The notes under the pieces were generated by a model. It saw only the letters and a list, made by a program, of their open reading frames with translations. It was not told the DNA's origin and ran no database searches. This document shows, piece by piece, positions 22,513-35,210 of a stretch of 64,000 nucleotides of DNA. The translations under genes were made by a program, and so were the position numbers. The DNA is taken from NCBI GenBank assembly GCA_025331445.1, contig JAIWNE010000002.1, forward strand, positions 434,001-498,000, read 5' to 3'. The DNA comes from Blakeslea trispora (taxonomy: Eukaryota; Mucoromycota; Mucoromycetes; Mucorales; Choanephoraceae). Within the stretch, counting starts at the first letter, position 1, and the number at the start of each line of letters is the position of its first letter.

Positions 22513-24842
22513 TTTGAAGAAGAAGAAGAATAATGGTGAAGAAAAAAGAGAAGAAAAAAGGAGAGAGAATGATATCAATTTGTAATTTTTTTAAGGGCAG
22601 TCAATAAGCGGGTTCCTATTTTAATTGGGAATTCTGTGTGTCAGTCCGCACTTGTAAATCTTAATAAAAAGCCCACCAAATTATGTTTAATATTCATCAG
22701 ATCATTAAAATAATTGGATGGTTCGTCTTGTTCTAGTTTTACAAAAGAGGCACATCAGATTTGACAAGCTGCTCTCTCTTTTTTTGGATTTGTTTGGTAT
22801 CAGCTTTTTTGAAACATCACACCACAAACATGATCGCTTATCTGATTTATGAATTGCCAATGAAATTGATTCAATCATAAAAAAACATATATAACAGCAC
22901 GTGAATTCAATGTCAGCATGTACTGTCACTTATAGGACAAATGTTTTAACCGCAAGCGTCGAAACAAAAAAAAAAAAAAGTGCTCGAAAAACAAAAATTT
23001 GATTCGGCTTCGGTTCAAGTTTAGCCTCTTGTTTTTATGATGTAGGCAACATGTGTCAGAAGAACTTTTGTGTGTTTTATTGAAAAGAAGCCTTTGATGA
23101 TCGACGATGTGCAAAGTCTATGTTGTAATAGCAACTTGTGCAAGAAAAATAAAGCCGCAAGCCGAGTGCACGAAATGCAAACAAGAAAAGAAAAAAGTGT
23201 TAATAGTAGAAGCCTATTCACTCTGTGTAGTGCTTTACAATGGTAGCAACACTCATGAGCGGGTATTGAAACCGAGGAGAAGGAAATACATTTCCAATAG
23301 ACAGTTCCTCTTTTCTAAATGGGTGGGTTATAAAGAGAAGTTTTGATTTCTGTACCTTACTTTTAGGATTTAGACAAGCACTTGTTTTCTATTACCATAT
23401 CAATGAAGAATACTTGACAGAAGAAAAAAAAAAGACAGGAGGCAATGTTATGGGATGGGAGAAAGATGGAAGCCCATCTAATTTAGAGACTTTGACCAAT
23501 ATTGGATATTGCACTATTATTGTTCAGGAACAACATCAAGCATCGAGAATGATGAAAGAAGAACGCGTCAGTCATTGTAATTGCACCATTGAGTTGAAAT
23601 GTCTCAACAATAACAATAATATCCTCAAACTGCAAACCTTGCTGAACATTGATTTCCCCTTTTTTTTTTGGTTATTGGATGACAGTTTACTCATCAATTT
23701 TGTACAACCATAAGAGCAAGGAAAATCTCCTAAAATGCACAGCACTAAAATGATTGTTGTGGCTTCTACTCTCTTTCAATTTAAATGTTAGTGGCATTGT
23801 TGATATATACTTGGCATAGCAAAATGGAGTGAGATTTGATGCAAGCATACCTTTACCTATCACCAAGATTTTGGCAATTATCTCTTGATAGATTTAACTT
23901 GATTGCAAAATAAGTATAGTGGCAAAAGAGATAATGACTTCCAAACTGGCAGTTTGCTACGTTTTTGAGCTTCTATTTTGTACACGATCTGATTGTTATA
24001 ACAGCACTCCTTAGAGCAGACATATGTGACCGTTTGTATTTTGCACGGAAGACATAAACAAAAAGAAGACGATTGCATTAGAATGCCATACTTTTGATAA
24101 ATCTATACTTTTTTTAGAAATGGTCGAACAGGTCAAGACTTGAAAAACAAATCAAGCAGAAAACTAGAAAGGTATTAGCTCAAAAACAATAGTGAAATAA
24201 AATACCTTTTGAAGCAAAATTGCTTATATCATAGAATTGGATGGCATACGCAAAAGATTTAAAGAAAGAGGAAAGGAGATGTGTAGTGAAGCAAAGAAAC
24301 TAGTAACGAGCATTGAATATAATATGTCTATAGAAAACTAAAGTATTTGAATCAAACCTTAAGTCCGTATACTCGGCAATTTTTTTTTCTTTTGAATATA
24401 ATATTTTTCTTTGCAGTTGCTTGTGTTTTTTTTCAATCGATTGAAACAGTCTATCTGAGAGGAAACAAAAGGATGTGTAAAATACCTGATTTAGATAAGA
24501 AAGCATAGTAGTTTGTCGAAGCACAAAGGCTGCAATGGACGGTGAGACAAAATGGCGTATTAAAATAAAATCCAGTACGCACACCAAACACCAAGAAGTT
24601 AAGCCCATTAGCATGTTGTAAAAGTCGAGAAAAGTAATGTCGGGTAAGGACACCTCGATTGTGGACAACTATTCAAATCAAAGAAACAATACAGGAAATG
24701 TCAAATTTGATCTAGTCAAGAGGATAAAAACAAACATGTGCCCACGTGATAAAATTGGGGCTTTGAGAGTACTCTACTATTTCTTTTTTCCTTTTTTTCT
24801 CTTTTCTTTCCGTTTCTTTTTTTTGAAAATAAACTTCAATAA
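22513..24842. other. Intergenic region, no supported gene
   Basis: The proximal part is the T- and A-rich 5' flank of the desaturase. The rest is AT-rich with short ORFs. A minus-strand open frame at 24300-24668 has hydrophobic stretches but lacks an ATG at its head (see the rejected list). A CACGTG palindrome lies near 24742, about 100 bp upstream of the MOSC gene start. Confidence 0.45.
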
Positions 24843-26040
24843 ATGCTTTCCGAAAATCAGTTAACTGTTGAGCGAATCACTATCTTTCCAATAAAATCCT
24901 GTCACTATGTCGACCTCTCCGAGTGTGAAGTGGATAATATGGGAATAAAGCATGATCGTCGTTTCATGATTATTAATGCTGACACTAACCGCTTTGTTAC
25001 TCAAAGGTACCTTCAAATATCTGTGCATATTCGCATATGACTATTTCCACATTTCTGATGGACAAATTGTATCTCTAGAAAGTATTCCTCCCTGTGCCTT
25101 CTCAACGCTTCTGTTGATGAATCGAAAAACACCCTTACTCTTAGTGCTGATGGCCAAGAGCCTTTGGAACTTCCATTAAAGCAAGATCTAAATAAGCTAG
25201 AACAACGTCAAGTGAAACTATGGAAAGCGACACTGAATGTGTTTGACATGGGAGACAGCGCAGCAGAATGGCTTTCGGCTTTCTTGGTAAATCATAAAGA
25301 GCACGATATTCAAAACAACCACAATAAGGATGACCCCATAAGTAAAGATGATCCTATTATACCTGCTCGATTGGTTACTTTGGATGATCCCAAAAACGGT
25401 GTTTTTAATAGACCTGCTCATCCCAAATTGAGTGGTGCTCATTCTTCTTTTACAGATTGGTCACCTATTTCATTTGGGTTTACGAGTAGTCTTAAAGAAC
25501 TAAACCAAAACATGGTTGAGACTGGTTTTAGTAAAGGAGAAGAAATCCCAATGATCAGATTTCGAAACAATATCACCATTTCAGGCACTGTGCCCTGGGA
25601 AGAAGACGAATGGCTAGTAGCAAAGTATGTACCCTTTTTTTTCTACAAAGCAGTTGTAGGATAATGAAATTTAGTATTTTGTGAGCAAGAGTAGGCGAAG
25701 TTACCATGTATATTATGCAGCCCCTTGGCAGGTGTTCAGGTTTTGTGCAACTATAAATGTAACAATCCAAAAAAAAATTAACTTTTGAGTTTTTCTAGTG
25801 CCTAGTATTGATCAAGATACTGGAGACAGAAGAGTTTGGGACGGCAAGGGGCCAATTGACTTTCTAAAGATGACTCGAAAATTTGCAGAAGAGCCCAATG
25901 ATGGGCAATTTTGCTGTGATGTAGTCCCCCTCACAACAGGCATAATTCGCGTTGGAGACCGAGTTGAAGTCTTGGAACGCATTCCAGAAAAATACAGACA
26001 GGGTCCTTTGCCAAGAAGTGTTGTACTTGGAGAAGAATAA
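24843..26040 (+). CDS. MOSC domain protein (mARC-like molybdenum enzyme)
   Basis: Four exons, 24843-25006, 25079-25624, 25690-25739 and 25799-26040, give 333 residues. The N-terminus (ERITIFPIKSCHYVDL, HDRRFMI) is a MOSC_N beta-barrel. The third exon is only 50 nt and with the fourth rebuilds GRCSVPSIDQDTGDRR, matching the region of mARC proteins that holds the molybdenum-ligating cysteine and the (V/I)D(P/Q)DTG motif. The C-terminal VGDRVEVLE ends the MOSC fold. mARC enzymes reduce N-hydroxylated substrates with cytochrome b5 and its reductase. No clear mitochondrial leader is visible in the first 15 residues, so the location is uncertain. Confidence 0.85.
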
Positions 26041-27199
26041 ATGGTTTGTATGTTTGCTCGTATGTTCAGTTGCACCAAAAAAGAAATTGCCTATTGATTG
26101 TCAAATAAATTGCTCCTTGACTCTGAATGTAACTGTGAGTATATATACAGTCCCCCATAAAAAAGTTGCTTTCAACTTTAATCTTTTGAAACGCCGAGAA
26201 GCATACTGTATCATGCAATAAACATCCTAAGCCCAAGAAGAAGGGCTCTTGTTTTCTCAAATTTAACAGGAATGTAGCTCAGAACATAGTCTTAAAGAAA
26301 TAAAAGAAGAAAAGTAACTTTTAATATTCAAATTGACCGTCATTGGTATCAATAACTGTCTGACATATGTGAATGATTTAGTCAGAATTTCTGTTGAACG
26401 CACCTTTTTTTTTGTTCATGACTGTATAAAAAAGAGAGAGAACTTCTTCTAGCTCTGGTTTGAAGATACAATTAACATGACAAGAATATTGTGTTGACAG
26501 AAAGATCTTAAAGAGGACCATATATCAAGCTCTCTTTGTTTGCTAACTGTCTCTAAGAGAAGATTAGTCATATTGATGTCACCAAGTTACTTAGAAATTT
26601 TAAGGAAAGCTGAAAGAGAGATGTAATTGTAGCTTTACTCAACAAGTTGGAAAATAGCATGATATATGAATCTATTACTTTACTTTCTCTCCTTCTTTTT
26701 TGTATGTCATTTTTCTTTGAATAGTCCACTATCTGGTTTGTTCGATAATGGTTGCTAATGAATCAAATAGACAACCTGTTTGTATAGAAGATATTGCTAA
26801 ACAAATCTTTTGTTTGCGCAAATCGAAGATTGGCTACATCATTACGAATCTGTTACTCGTAAAGGTAGTTGGTGATATTTCTTCGACTTATGCATCTTCT
26901 GTAAACCCGAAACCTACGTATAATACTTTTCTTTTTCTGCTTATATTTTATTTCCTTGACCTATTAGGCGTTTGTGATGCCTCTCCTTAGAAAAACGGGG
27001 ATTTATTCCCAAGAATCAAGGTCAAGCCTCACTCGCATCATAACATCAACTGCAAACAGTGTCATTATGAGTCCTAAAAAATGAGGTACTACTCAATGCT
27101 CTAATGGCTCCGGAAGATCTAAAGAAAATAGACAGGGGAAGTATGAGACAAATCTTGAAGATGTTCAAACATGACAAAGAATCCCACACTCAATTTAAT

Positions 27200-27420
27200 T
27201 GAAAGTCAACCATTCATGAAGGCTGGCATGTCAATCATTATCATGGTTTTTGCAAAAGAATAGCAACAAGAGGAAGAAAAAAGCTCTTTTCTGAAGCATG
27301 AGCATCGTTTAAGGGGTATTGATTTTGCCCAAAAACATTGAAAGTGGACAACAGACCAATGGAAAAAGGTTATAGTTTAATGCAAATGTTGATGCTCCAA
27401 GTGTCCCAAGCTGTCATCAA
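27200..27420 (+). pseudogene. Tc1/mariner-like transposase remnant
   Basis: One plus-strand frame reads LKHEHRLRGIDFAQKH, a stop, then KWTTDQWKKVI. This matches the conserved Tc1-family block H-R-x-R-x-x-F-A-x-x-H-x-x-W-T-x-x-x-W-x-x-V-(I/L) that precedes the second catalytic Asp. In-frame stops lie before, inside and after the block. The SDE motif with the Asp is not recognisable, and no terminal repeats were found around it. It is a short fossil. Confidence 0.5.
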
Positions 27421-27849
27421 TGTTGTTTGTTCGTTTCACAAATCTGCATAGAACTATGCCATTTTGACCAACTTGTCTTTTTTTTTTACTGCTTATCATC
27501 CAGGATAATACTAGTTCGGCAAGGCAGTCTGGTATCTACTCTTTCCACCAATTTTTTTTTTAGCTCTGCTTGAGGAACAAAATGTCAATTACAAAAATAT
27601 TCTAGAATCATGCAGTCGTATCTTGCATTCTAATTATATAAAAAGCAAACAAAATGTACGTTCATTTCTAGAATGAATATCGTTGAAACGGCTTCGAATC
27701 AAAAAAAAAAAAAAAAAAAAAAAAACTGAAAACCATCGACAGATACTAAGCAAAGAGGTTTCAATTTTAATAAAGTTGTTGTATTTAATTGTCTTCAAGC
27801 TGTGACCTCCATGTCCTGATGAAGGATGCTACTGCAATTTCCATTGATT

Positions 27850-28450
27850 GATTTAATGCTTAGCTCATCGAAACATCAGGATTTTCGGCTTCCTCTTCAA
27901 CATCCAAGGTTGCGTCATTAAGTTACATATTCTGAAGATGTCTAGGAACATCTATCATCATGTCTTGAATGTATTGAGTGCTTCGCTAAAATCTCACCTC
28001 AAAAATACCCTCAAACGACTAACATTATCACCACAAGCACCTATATTATACAGATAAAATGAAAAGTTAGACCGGTCTGTGTCCTGCTTACGTTGCATTA
28101 TGATACATATCACCATGACTACCACAACTACCACGACAATTAGTAGCGGGATCTTCAACTTTTTGTATCCTTTGTGATGGCTGAAAGTCATTATCAGACT
28201 CTTCCTCACGATGACAGGCGAAACCGACCTCATGAGCAGTATCAATGATTTGTCTGGTAGTATCAGCTGGTTCATCATCATTGGCAACGGTATTCGTACT
28301 GTAACCAACTCTGGCACCAACACTAACACCATCAGTATCAGCATGCGTCTTGGGGGCTTATAGTCCCTCCGAAAATATTATACGGCCCCAAACTTGGAAG
28401 GTCTAAAATGTAAACATTGTTTTAGTCGTATGCTTCTCAGATATACTTCT
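27850..28450 (-). pseudogene. Decayed multi-exon gene of unknown family
   Basis: Minus-strand sequence from about 28445 reads DLPSLGPYNIFGG, then after a one-base shift ADTDGVSVGARVGYST and an acidic, Ser/Asp-rich run to CGSHGDMYHNA, followed by a GTAAGC donor. Candidate continuing exons (SRLRVFLR, then STQYIQDMMIDVP, then an acidic DVEEEAENPD end) are flanked by usable acceptors. Codon-like continuity over several exons suggests a former gene. The frameshift and poor junction phasing suggest it is broken. I do not recognise the family. Confidence 0.35.
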
Positions 28451-28750
28451 AGCTCTTGAATGGATGACTTATCTCATCTGTAAGAAAAACCAACTGAAAG
28501 AAAGTCTATTCACTTTGATCAGTAGAGATACGCGAGAAACAATTACGATAAAATACATGCCTTTTTTTTTCCAAGTAATTTCTCTTTTGCATATCATATA
28601 AGTGATAAGAAGCTTTAGATGTGTTTAACTAAGCAAACATTAGCAAATAGCTCATAGTCTAATGAACAGCCTTGTTATCTTTAGATATAAAATATTCATT
28701 GATTTTAATAACTAGAGACTAGAAAAAGAAGGAAAAACAATTACTTTTTA

Positions 28751-29497
28751 TTTATCCTACAAAGTTGATTGACCACATTACTGTTCAATTTTATTGGCTG
28801 ATATATTGATTGTTGTTTACTCTTTGTGCATAAAGTTGATTTATTCTTGTTCTGTATCAATGTGCATCTTGGATCTTTGTTTGATAATACAAAAAGACCA
28901 CACTTCTACCCTTAGCATACAAAAAGAAGAGGTTGGTATAGATCGAATACAATCATTGCTGTTATTAAATCCGCAATAAAAGCAAGAACAGGATGGTATA
29001 TGGATATTCTTGTATTAACAAAGACATGCAAGTTAATCGTGTCATACAAAAAGCTATACAGCAACTCATATGTATCAATAGTTAGTCTGCTTATACAGCT
29101 CATCTTTTTGGTTGTGCTTGTGGCTTGGACAATTGTAGAGAAAGGAATCTGCTGTGGTATTGCAGAAAAAGTAGACAGTATTAAAACTTGCTTTGATGTC
29201 AACACGCTTGTCGGCAAATCTCATTGGCTTGATGCTCCTAAGTGTGTCTGAATTGCTTCATGTATTTTTAGTTTACCGAGTTGCTGTGTATAGTGTTAAT
29301 CATGTCTGCTCATTCCTTCCTATTCTGTCTCGATACGATGATACATTGCTCAGAACAGGTAACAAGCCTTTGGATACTTTAGTATGTAAACAATAACCAT
29401 TTGGGCTGTACGAAGTATAAGAAGATCAATTGAGCCTATTTAGCCTCATAGTCAAAGTGATCGATGATAAGGCTATGTCGAACTTAGACAGAAGCAA
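28751..29497 (+). repeat. Copy A of a duplicated 0.74-kb segment
   Basis: This is nearly identical, in inverted orientation, to 50905-51645. About 700 bp match with only one difference noticed by eye (GGAATC versus GAAATC near 29147) before the copies diverge at the outer edges. Each copy holds overlapping open frames. The longest plus-strand frame follows a CCCTTAG acceptor and contains a hydrophobic run around SIVSLLIQLIFLVVLVAW, suggesting a membrane segment. A second frame from 29193 is also hydrophobic. No family is recognised and no terminal repeats were found. Confidence 0.7.
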
Positions 29498-32400
29498 TGC
29501 ATTCAGAGTTTTCTGGAAACATCGCTTGCCACTCAGACAGGTGATTCATTCAAGCAAAAAAAGCTGTTGCTTGCCTACTAACAGCCATCATGTATGATAC
29601 TTAAAGTGATTAATTTCATATGTTCATTTCTTTATTTTTCATTCAAAACATCCAATAATCACAAACATATTCTTTGAATCATAAGAAAATAGCTAAAAGT
29701 AACTTGAATCTATTTTCTCTCATAAATATTTTAATAGATTAGAGGAGTAGGAATTGCATCAAGGAAAACAAACTAAGAAAAGTACTGTTAATTAGAAGCT
29801 CTGGTTCATGACATGCAATCAAGGAAACTGAAAACCTACAGCTTAAAATCAGAATCTTTGGGGGTCATGCTCTATTTAAAGATAGCTGCGAAAAACGGTA
29901 TGCCAGGAGTAGTTTCCAGTAAGAAAATATATCTTTATACAATTGGTATTCTTTAGATACCACTAATCAGAGTGACTCTTTTTAATGGAAGCATTTTTTT
30001 CTTTGTGTTCATTAAACCATATAAATCTCTTTATATGGGAGGTGTACAGGACAAAAAACTCAGCTGTCATTTGCAATCCGATGGCTTAAAGAAAAAGCTT
30101 AAATCTTTCTAGAGTTGACAGAAAAAAAACATACTTTTTGATAGCATGCATTATGACAAGCACACGTCAATTACCTTGGTCAAAAATGCAATCTTATTTC
30201 CAGTTCTATAATTTCTTTTATTGTTTGCATAGTGTCTGACAAGATGAGCAATTCCCGACACACACACAGAGACTAATGATCAGAAAATGATATTCTAAAT
30301 AACTTGCAAAAAAGAGCATCAGTATGTTTTGTTCTATAAATGTTTTGCTTTGAGAGAGTTCAATGTTATTTGAGACAAAAAAGGAAAGAGAAAAATAGAA
30401 GGGTTTGTTGCGGTAAATAGAGTGATCGAAAAGGTCTGTTAGAATGGATTAAGAGCCGCATTCATTGAAAGATGATAAGTAAATACAGCAAATTCAAGCA
30501 ATTCCAGTCTTTAAATTATACAGTTATCAAAACAATTTTTTGTGGTTGTCGATGAAACCATTAGAATTAGTCTCTATAATACCTAAGTTCTTCTTCTTCT
30601 CTGGATGGCTTCATAAGACATTGGCATAACAATAGCTCAAATTGTCGTTTTTAAAAGTCATTTTCTTGCAGATTCTTTTGCTAATTAGGTCTGTGCATCG
30701 CGGACATTGTATATCTCGAAATTGATGTTTACTTGAGATGGGCCAAACCGCCGTTTTTGACTGACAGTTCCCTATCAGTAGTTTTGGGAGTCTTGAAAAG
30801 AGCTCCTAGACTTTGTGTAGTTTGTTGTTAATCATCATTAATTTGGAAATCACTTCTGACAAAAGTGTTGTATAAGTAGGTTCTCAGCAGTAACAAAAAA
30901 AAGGCAAGGTACGACTAAGACTCAACTCTTATTGTTTTGTCCAAGCAAATTTAATGGATTTTCAAATTAGTCAAGAATCTATCTCTATTTATACTATTCA
31001 ATTGATGATGGAAAGTGACTTGGTCTTCAATGCACAATGTCTATCTCTGTTACACCTTATCTTATCTACCAATGAACAACTCTATATAGCAGGCCAACTT
31101 TTACAACTTCTTGCATTGAGACATAGATAATTAAGCAGTAACATCTTCATAGTTCTACAAGACTTGAGATATTAATATCACCATCTTCATCGTATGACAT
31201 CTTGTAACTGTTGTGAGTCTAGATATTCTATTTGTTAATCCTGTAATGATAGCAGTGACATTTGGTTGTCAGACTAGACACTCAATTCTATAGCTTTGTT
31301 ACAAGTGACTATGTTATACGTCTCTTTATTTAGTAGTTTATGATCTGAGTCTAGACAGAGGTTGCATGTTAACTATTGTATTGTTTGATACATCGTTCGA
31401 TACAACAAAAAGCATAAAGGTAGTGTTTGTAACTAGTATTTGAACTCAGTAGGTGATGGATCGGGTCAGCAAATGACTTTTCAGAAAAAGTAGGGTAGAT
31501 GCTGTTCTAGGCCATCAGCTTAATTTTGTTCTTAATACTTTGGGAAGTAATTGATCGGCGTAAGCAGCTCATAAGTTACTTCCGTATCACATTTTGTATT
31601 TAAATACATATCTCGAATCAGTTCAAGAAGCTAATTGCTAGCCGAGGACATGAGCGTGTGTATTTTCTATTATGTTTTTGTAACCCCAATTACGCCAGAC
31701 AACTCTGGTCTACAGAAGGATGGGGGCTTCTTGTATATGTGCTTGTTTCAAAATGCTCGATGAACTTTTCAATTGCTATGAGTCGAAGTCATAAATCTTC
31801 TCAAATAGAAATAGTTTTTTCGAGGCTGTAGTTTCTGTTCTTTACGTATTCAATCTTGATGTTATGGTTTAGCTTTTTTGTTGGTGCAATTCTTTTTTGC
31901 ATTATCCCCAAAAAAAGTGTTGTACAACAGTTTGGCGCAGGAAAAAAAATTGCACTTTGACTTAAATCTAGAATTTCATGATATAGACGAAAGGCTTATT
32001 CATGGACTTGAGTTACAAACCAAGTAGTACTTTGACAGACCTAATACAAGTACAAAATATCACAGCCGTTGTTGTATATTTTGACACTCGTAATTCTCTT
32101 TACACTGTAAACAAATAGTTGTTTAGTTTGGCTGCTAATCAATTAAAACAACTACAGAATATAGTATAGCCGATGAGATCGAATTTGGTGTGCTGTGTTA
32201 TACGAAATAGCCGTCTAAGAGCGTGGACATTATGATGAATGCCAACTGGACAGCTATTCATAATATCGCTTGAAAGTTTAAGAAAGAGTAGATGTTTTAA
32301 AAGTATTCTATGGATCACTATTCTCTAAACACTAATTTTTTTTTTAAAAAAAATATAGCTATGAACATATAGAGTTCGAGGTCAAGGTTCAATGAGAAGA

Positions 32401-33720
32401 TGCGCAGAGAGTGTCGTACCAAAAGCTATGAAATTAGATGGAGTACTGTTAGCATCTTGTGTCTGACTTTAATCCATATAAATAGTTTGTGTTTCTGCCT
32501 GTCATTTATGGATTAAAGAAAACAAGGAAAAGTCAGAATGAACAAGTTTTTTTAAGAGTACACTGACTTGAGTAAAAGAATATAATGTCATACAATCAAA
32601 TTCGCTTTCACTGAATTTCATATATTCTTTTTTTTGGAGCCGAATGATATGTATTTGATACGCTGCTTCTGTAAAAAAAAACACTAGTAGGCTCATATGA
32701 AGGGGATTCTTTGGAAAATCACTTTTAACGCACTGAATCAGTTGTTGCGTAATAAGCAAAAGCGAAGAGATAGCAATCTTGCCCTCATTCAGAACTATTG
32801 ATAAGTATAAAAAGAAAAAAGTACCAGCACATTTGTAATACTTTTGTTTTTATGCTTAGTCATTGTTTAATTGCAATTCTTTGAAATGTCTGTAATTCCT
32901 TGTAGCAAAGTCATTGTTACGTCGTCATGACTCGTTATAAAATTGCTCATGAGAGCGCAAATGTAAGGATAGAGGACAGAAAATGATCCTTGATAAAAAA
33001 TGCTAAAATTATCGATATTAGATTTGAGGTTTACATCTCAATCGAGGAAAAGTGGTTATCGGATTTATAAACTGTATAGAAGTATCTAATTGAATGTATG
33101 GAAAATGTAGCTCCATAAAAGGAAAGAAAAAAGAACAATTCATTAAGATTGTTTGGTTACTGGTTAACACAGAACAGCGACATAGATGAAATGAAAACAG
33201 GAAAAGACATTAGATCAGAAATGCCTAGGATACGGAAGAAGATGCAATTGCTTATAAAAGAACAATTTAGTTTAAATGTATGACATATTCGGTGCTACTT
33301 TACGTTAAAGTTTACATCAAAATTTACAAGAAAATAGCAGCACATGTTCCCAATCTTCTTATGCATAGTGTTGGTCTTGCAGAAACAATATCATGTTCCT
33401 AGTGCATGTAAAACAAAAGCAGATTAACCTATCAGACGAGAGAATGCTAAATAAAAGTATCGAGAAAAAGTAGTCGCAATCTATTGTTTGAAGTGCAAAG
33501 AGGTTACGAGATCTAAGAAAAGTTTAGAAATCCGCAAAATTGAAAGCAAAATACAATATCACTATCGTTACTGTTATAGGCTATAATAACTACTTTCGTC
33601 TCACTATAAAAGCTTAAAGTTTGCAGCCTCTTCTTCTTTTATTCTTTTTTCTCTCTCTTTCTATTATTATCTGATTTGCCAGTTAATTACAGAATATAAA
33701 GACCATTTAGAGAATTAGAA
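29498..33720. other. Long gene-poor stretch
   Basis: AT-rich with only short ORFs (for example minus-strand 32502-32759). I found no domain, tRNA, CRISPR-like array or terminal repeat. The last 100 bases (TATAAA near 33605, pyrimidine-rich run 33630-33665) look like the promoter and 5' UTR of the methyltransferase gene. Confidence 0.45.
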
Positions 33721-35087
33721 ATGGGGATTAAAATATCGATATTATCACCTAAAAAGACAAGAAACACAGTTGAATCCAGCATCGATAAAAAGCAATGTAG
33801 CTCTGAGTTGAGCGATGGTCACCTCACAAGCACCTCTTACGACAGAGGAACAAGCTATAGTGCTATATCAGATGAGAGTATGCTGATAAACGGAAGAAGA
33901 TTTCATGGTGTATCAAACTCGGCCTATTGGTTTCCAAACGATAATGAAGAAATGGATCGCTTAGTTGGCGTAAGGCAGATTTAGATAGCACAATTTTATT
34001 TTTTATGTTGTTGATTATACCTTGTCTTTGCTTTTTTTCTATAGCAACATTTCGCTCTAAAAACTTTATTTAATGGGTAAAGAAGGAGCAGTAGTACGCC
34101 ATTCATTCCTACTAGTTAACCTGCTCTTTTATCTCTTGAACGTGTAGCAACATACACGAATCAATCATAAAAGGAATCGAGGTTGACAGAATGCCAGCCA
34201 GAATATTAGATGTGGGTTGTGGACCAGGTACTTGGATCATGGTATGATATGGGTTGACGTATCTTGTCACTTTAATAACATTTTGGTATAATTGCTACAG
34301 GATATTGCAACAGAGTATCCTCAGAGCCAATTCACAGGAATTGATTTGTGTGATGTATTTCCAACCAACATCAGACCTCCTAATGTCACTTTCCAAATCG
34401 CTAATATTCTGGAGTCATTACCCTTTCCAGACGAGACATTTGACTGTGTAAACATGCGATTGTTTATCATTGCTCTCAAAAAGCATGAATGGCCCCAAGC
34501 AATCAAAGAAGTCTATCGTGTATTAAAGCCTGGGGGTTATATTCAGATGACCGAGTGCAATATGCTGGTAAGCCTTAGAGACCAAAATAAACAAAAATAA
34601 GGACGTTAACATACATGTTCTCTCTTGTTTTAGGACAAAGGAACTGAGTATGTCAAACATATTGGGGAGATATGTAAGACTATTACTGCGTATATTCTAA
34701 GCTGAAAGGATTAAGTATTTTCTCAAGTTAAGGAATTTATAGAGAGCCGAGGACAAGAGCCGTACATTGCCTCACAGATACCTGCCCTACTAGAAAGTCA
34801 ACAGTTTCAAATAATTGATCTGGTAGTCAAAGACGCATATCTTGGTAAGGCTCCTCAATGTCAAAGTAGACATCAGGCTAAAGTATGTAATAGGTCAACC
34901 CAATCCACTTAGTAGAGAGTTTCTTTGTGACGTATTATCCATTTTCAAGACGGCGCGCATACCTTTCCAAGAAATTTTGCAATGTAATCCCGAGGACTTT
35001 CCTCAAATAATAGAGAAATTCTGCAAAGAATGCCAAAAGCAGCCTGATGCTATTTGGTCCTTCTCTCTCTGTGTCGGCCAAAAATAA
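33721..35087 (+). CDS. SAM-dependent methyltransferase (class I, UbiE/LaeA-like fold)
   Basis: Seven exons: 33721-33969, 34045-34076, 34148-34241, 34301-34567, 34634-34673, 34728-34844 and 34894-35087. They give 330 residues with consistent phases, including a 32-nt and a 40-nt exon. Motif I is ILDVGCGPGTWI, followed by the acidic ribose-binding residue in FTGIDL. ESLPFPDETFDCVNMR and EVYRVLKPGGYIQMTE are the following class I motifs. The N-terminal 60 residues are Ser/Thr-rich and probably disordered. The substrate cannot be predicted. Such proteins are numerous in Mucoromycota and are often annotated only as methyltransferases. There is no linked biosynthetic cluster here. Confidence 0.85.
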
Positions 35088-35210
35088 TATCATATGAAAA
35101 TAGTGTGGGTATAACAATAGCAAACTAAATTTCATGATCTTTTCATCTGCCTCTAAAGCAGGAGTTTTCTCTGTCTCAAATCTACATACATGTTCGTAAA
35201 TACAGTCATT

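Larger units (their letters stand above)
26041..28750. other. Repeat-derived, gene-poor region
   Basis: AT-rich. It contains a Tc1/mariner-like remnant (about 27200-27420), a decayed minus-strand multi-exon gene (about 27850-28450) and an A24 tract at about 27701-27724. Other short ORFs, such as 26748-26990, show no domain. Confidence 0.45.

Noticed and set aside
24300..24668. Minus-strand open frame with hydrophobic stretches, divergent to the MOSC gene
   Set aside because: Its first codon is TTG directly after a stop, and the first ATG lies 18 codons in. It has no domain, and the second half is Lys-rich translation of A tracts.
26748..26990. Plus-strand ORF in the repeat-rich stretch
   Set aside because: It has no domain, and another frame over the same bases looked equally readable, so neither is supported.
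33721..35087. Secondary-metabolite cluster around the methyltransferase
   Set aside because: Neighbours are a recombinase-like gene and PDK; there is no synthase, oxidase or transporter partner.
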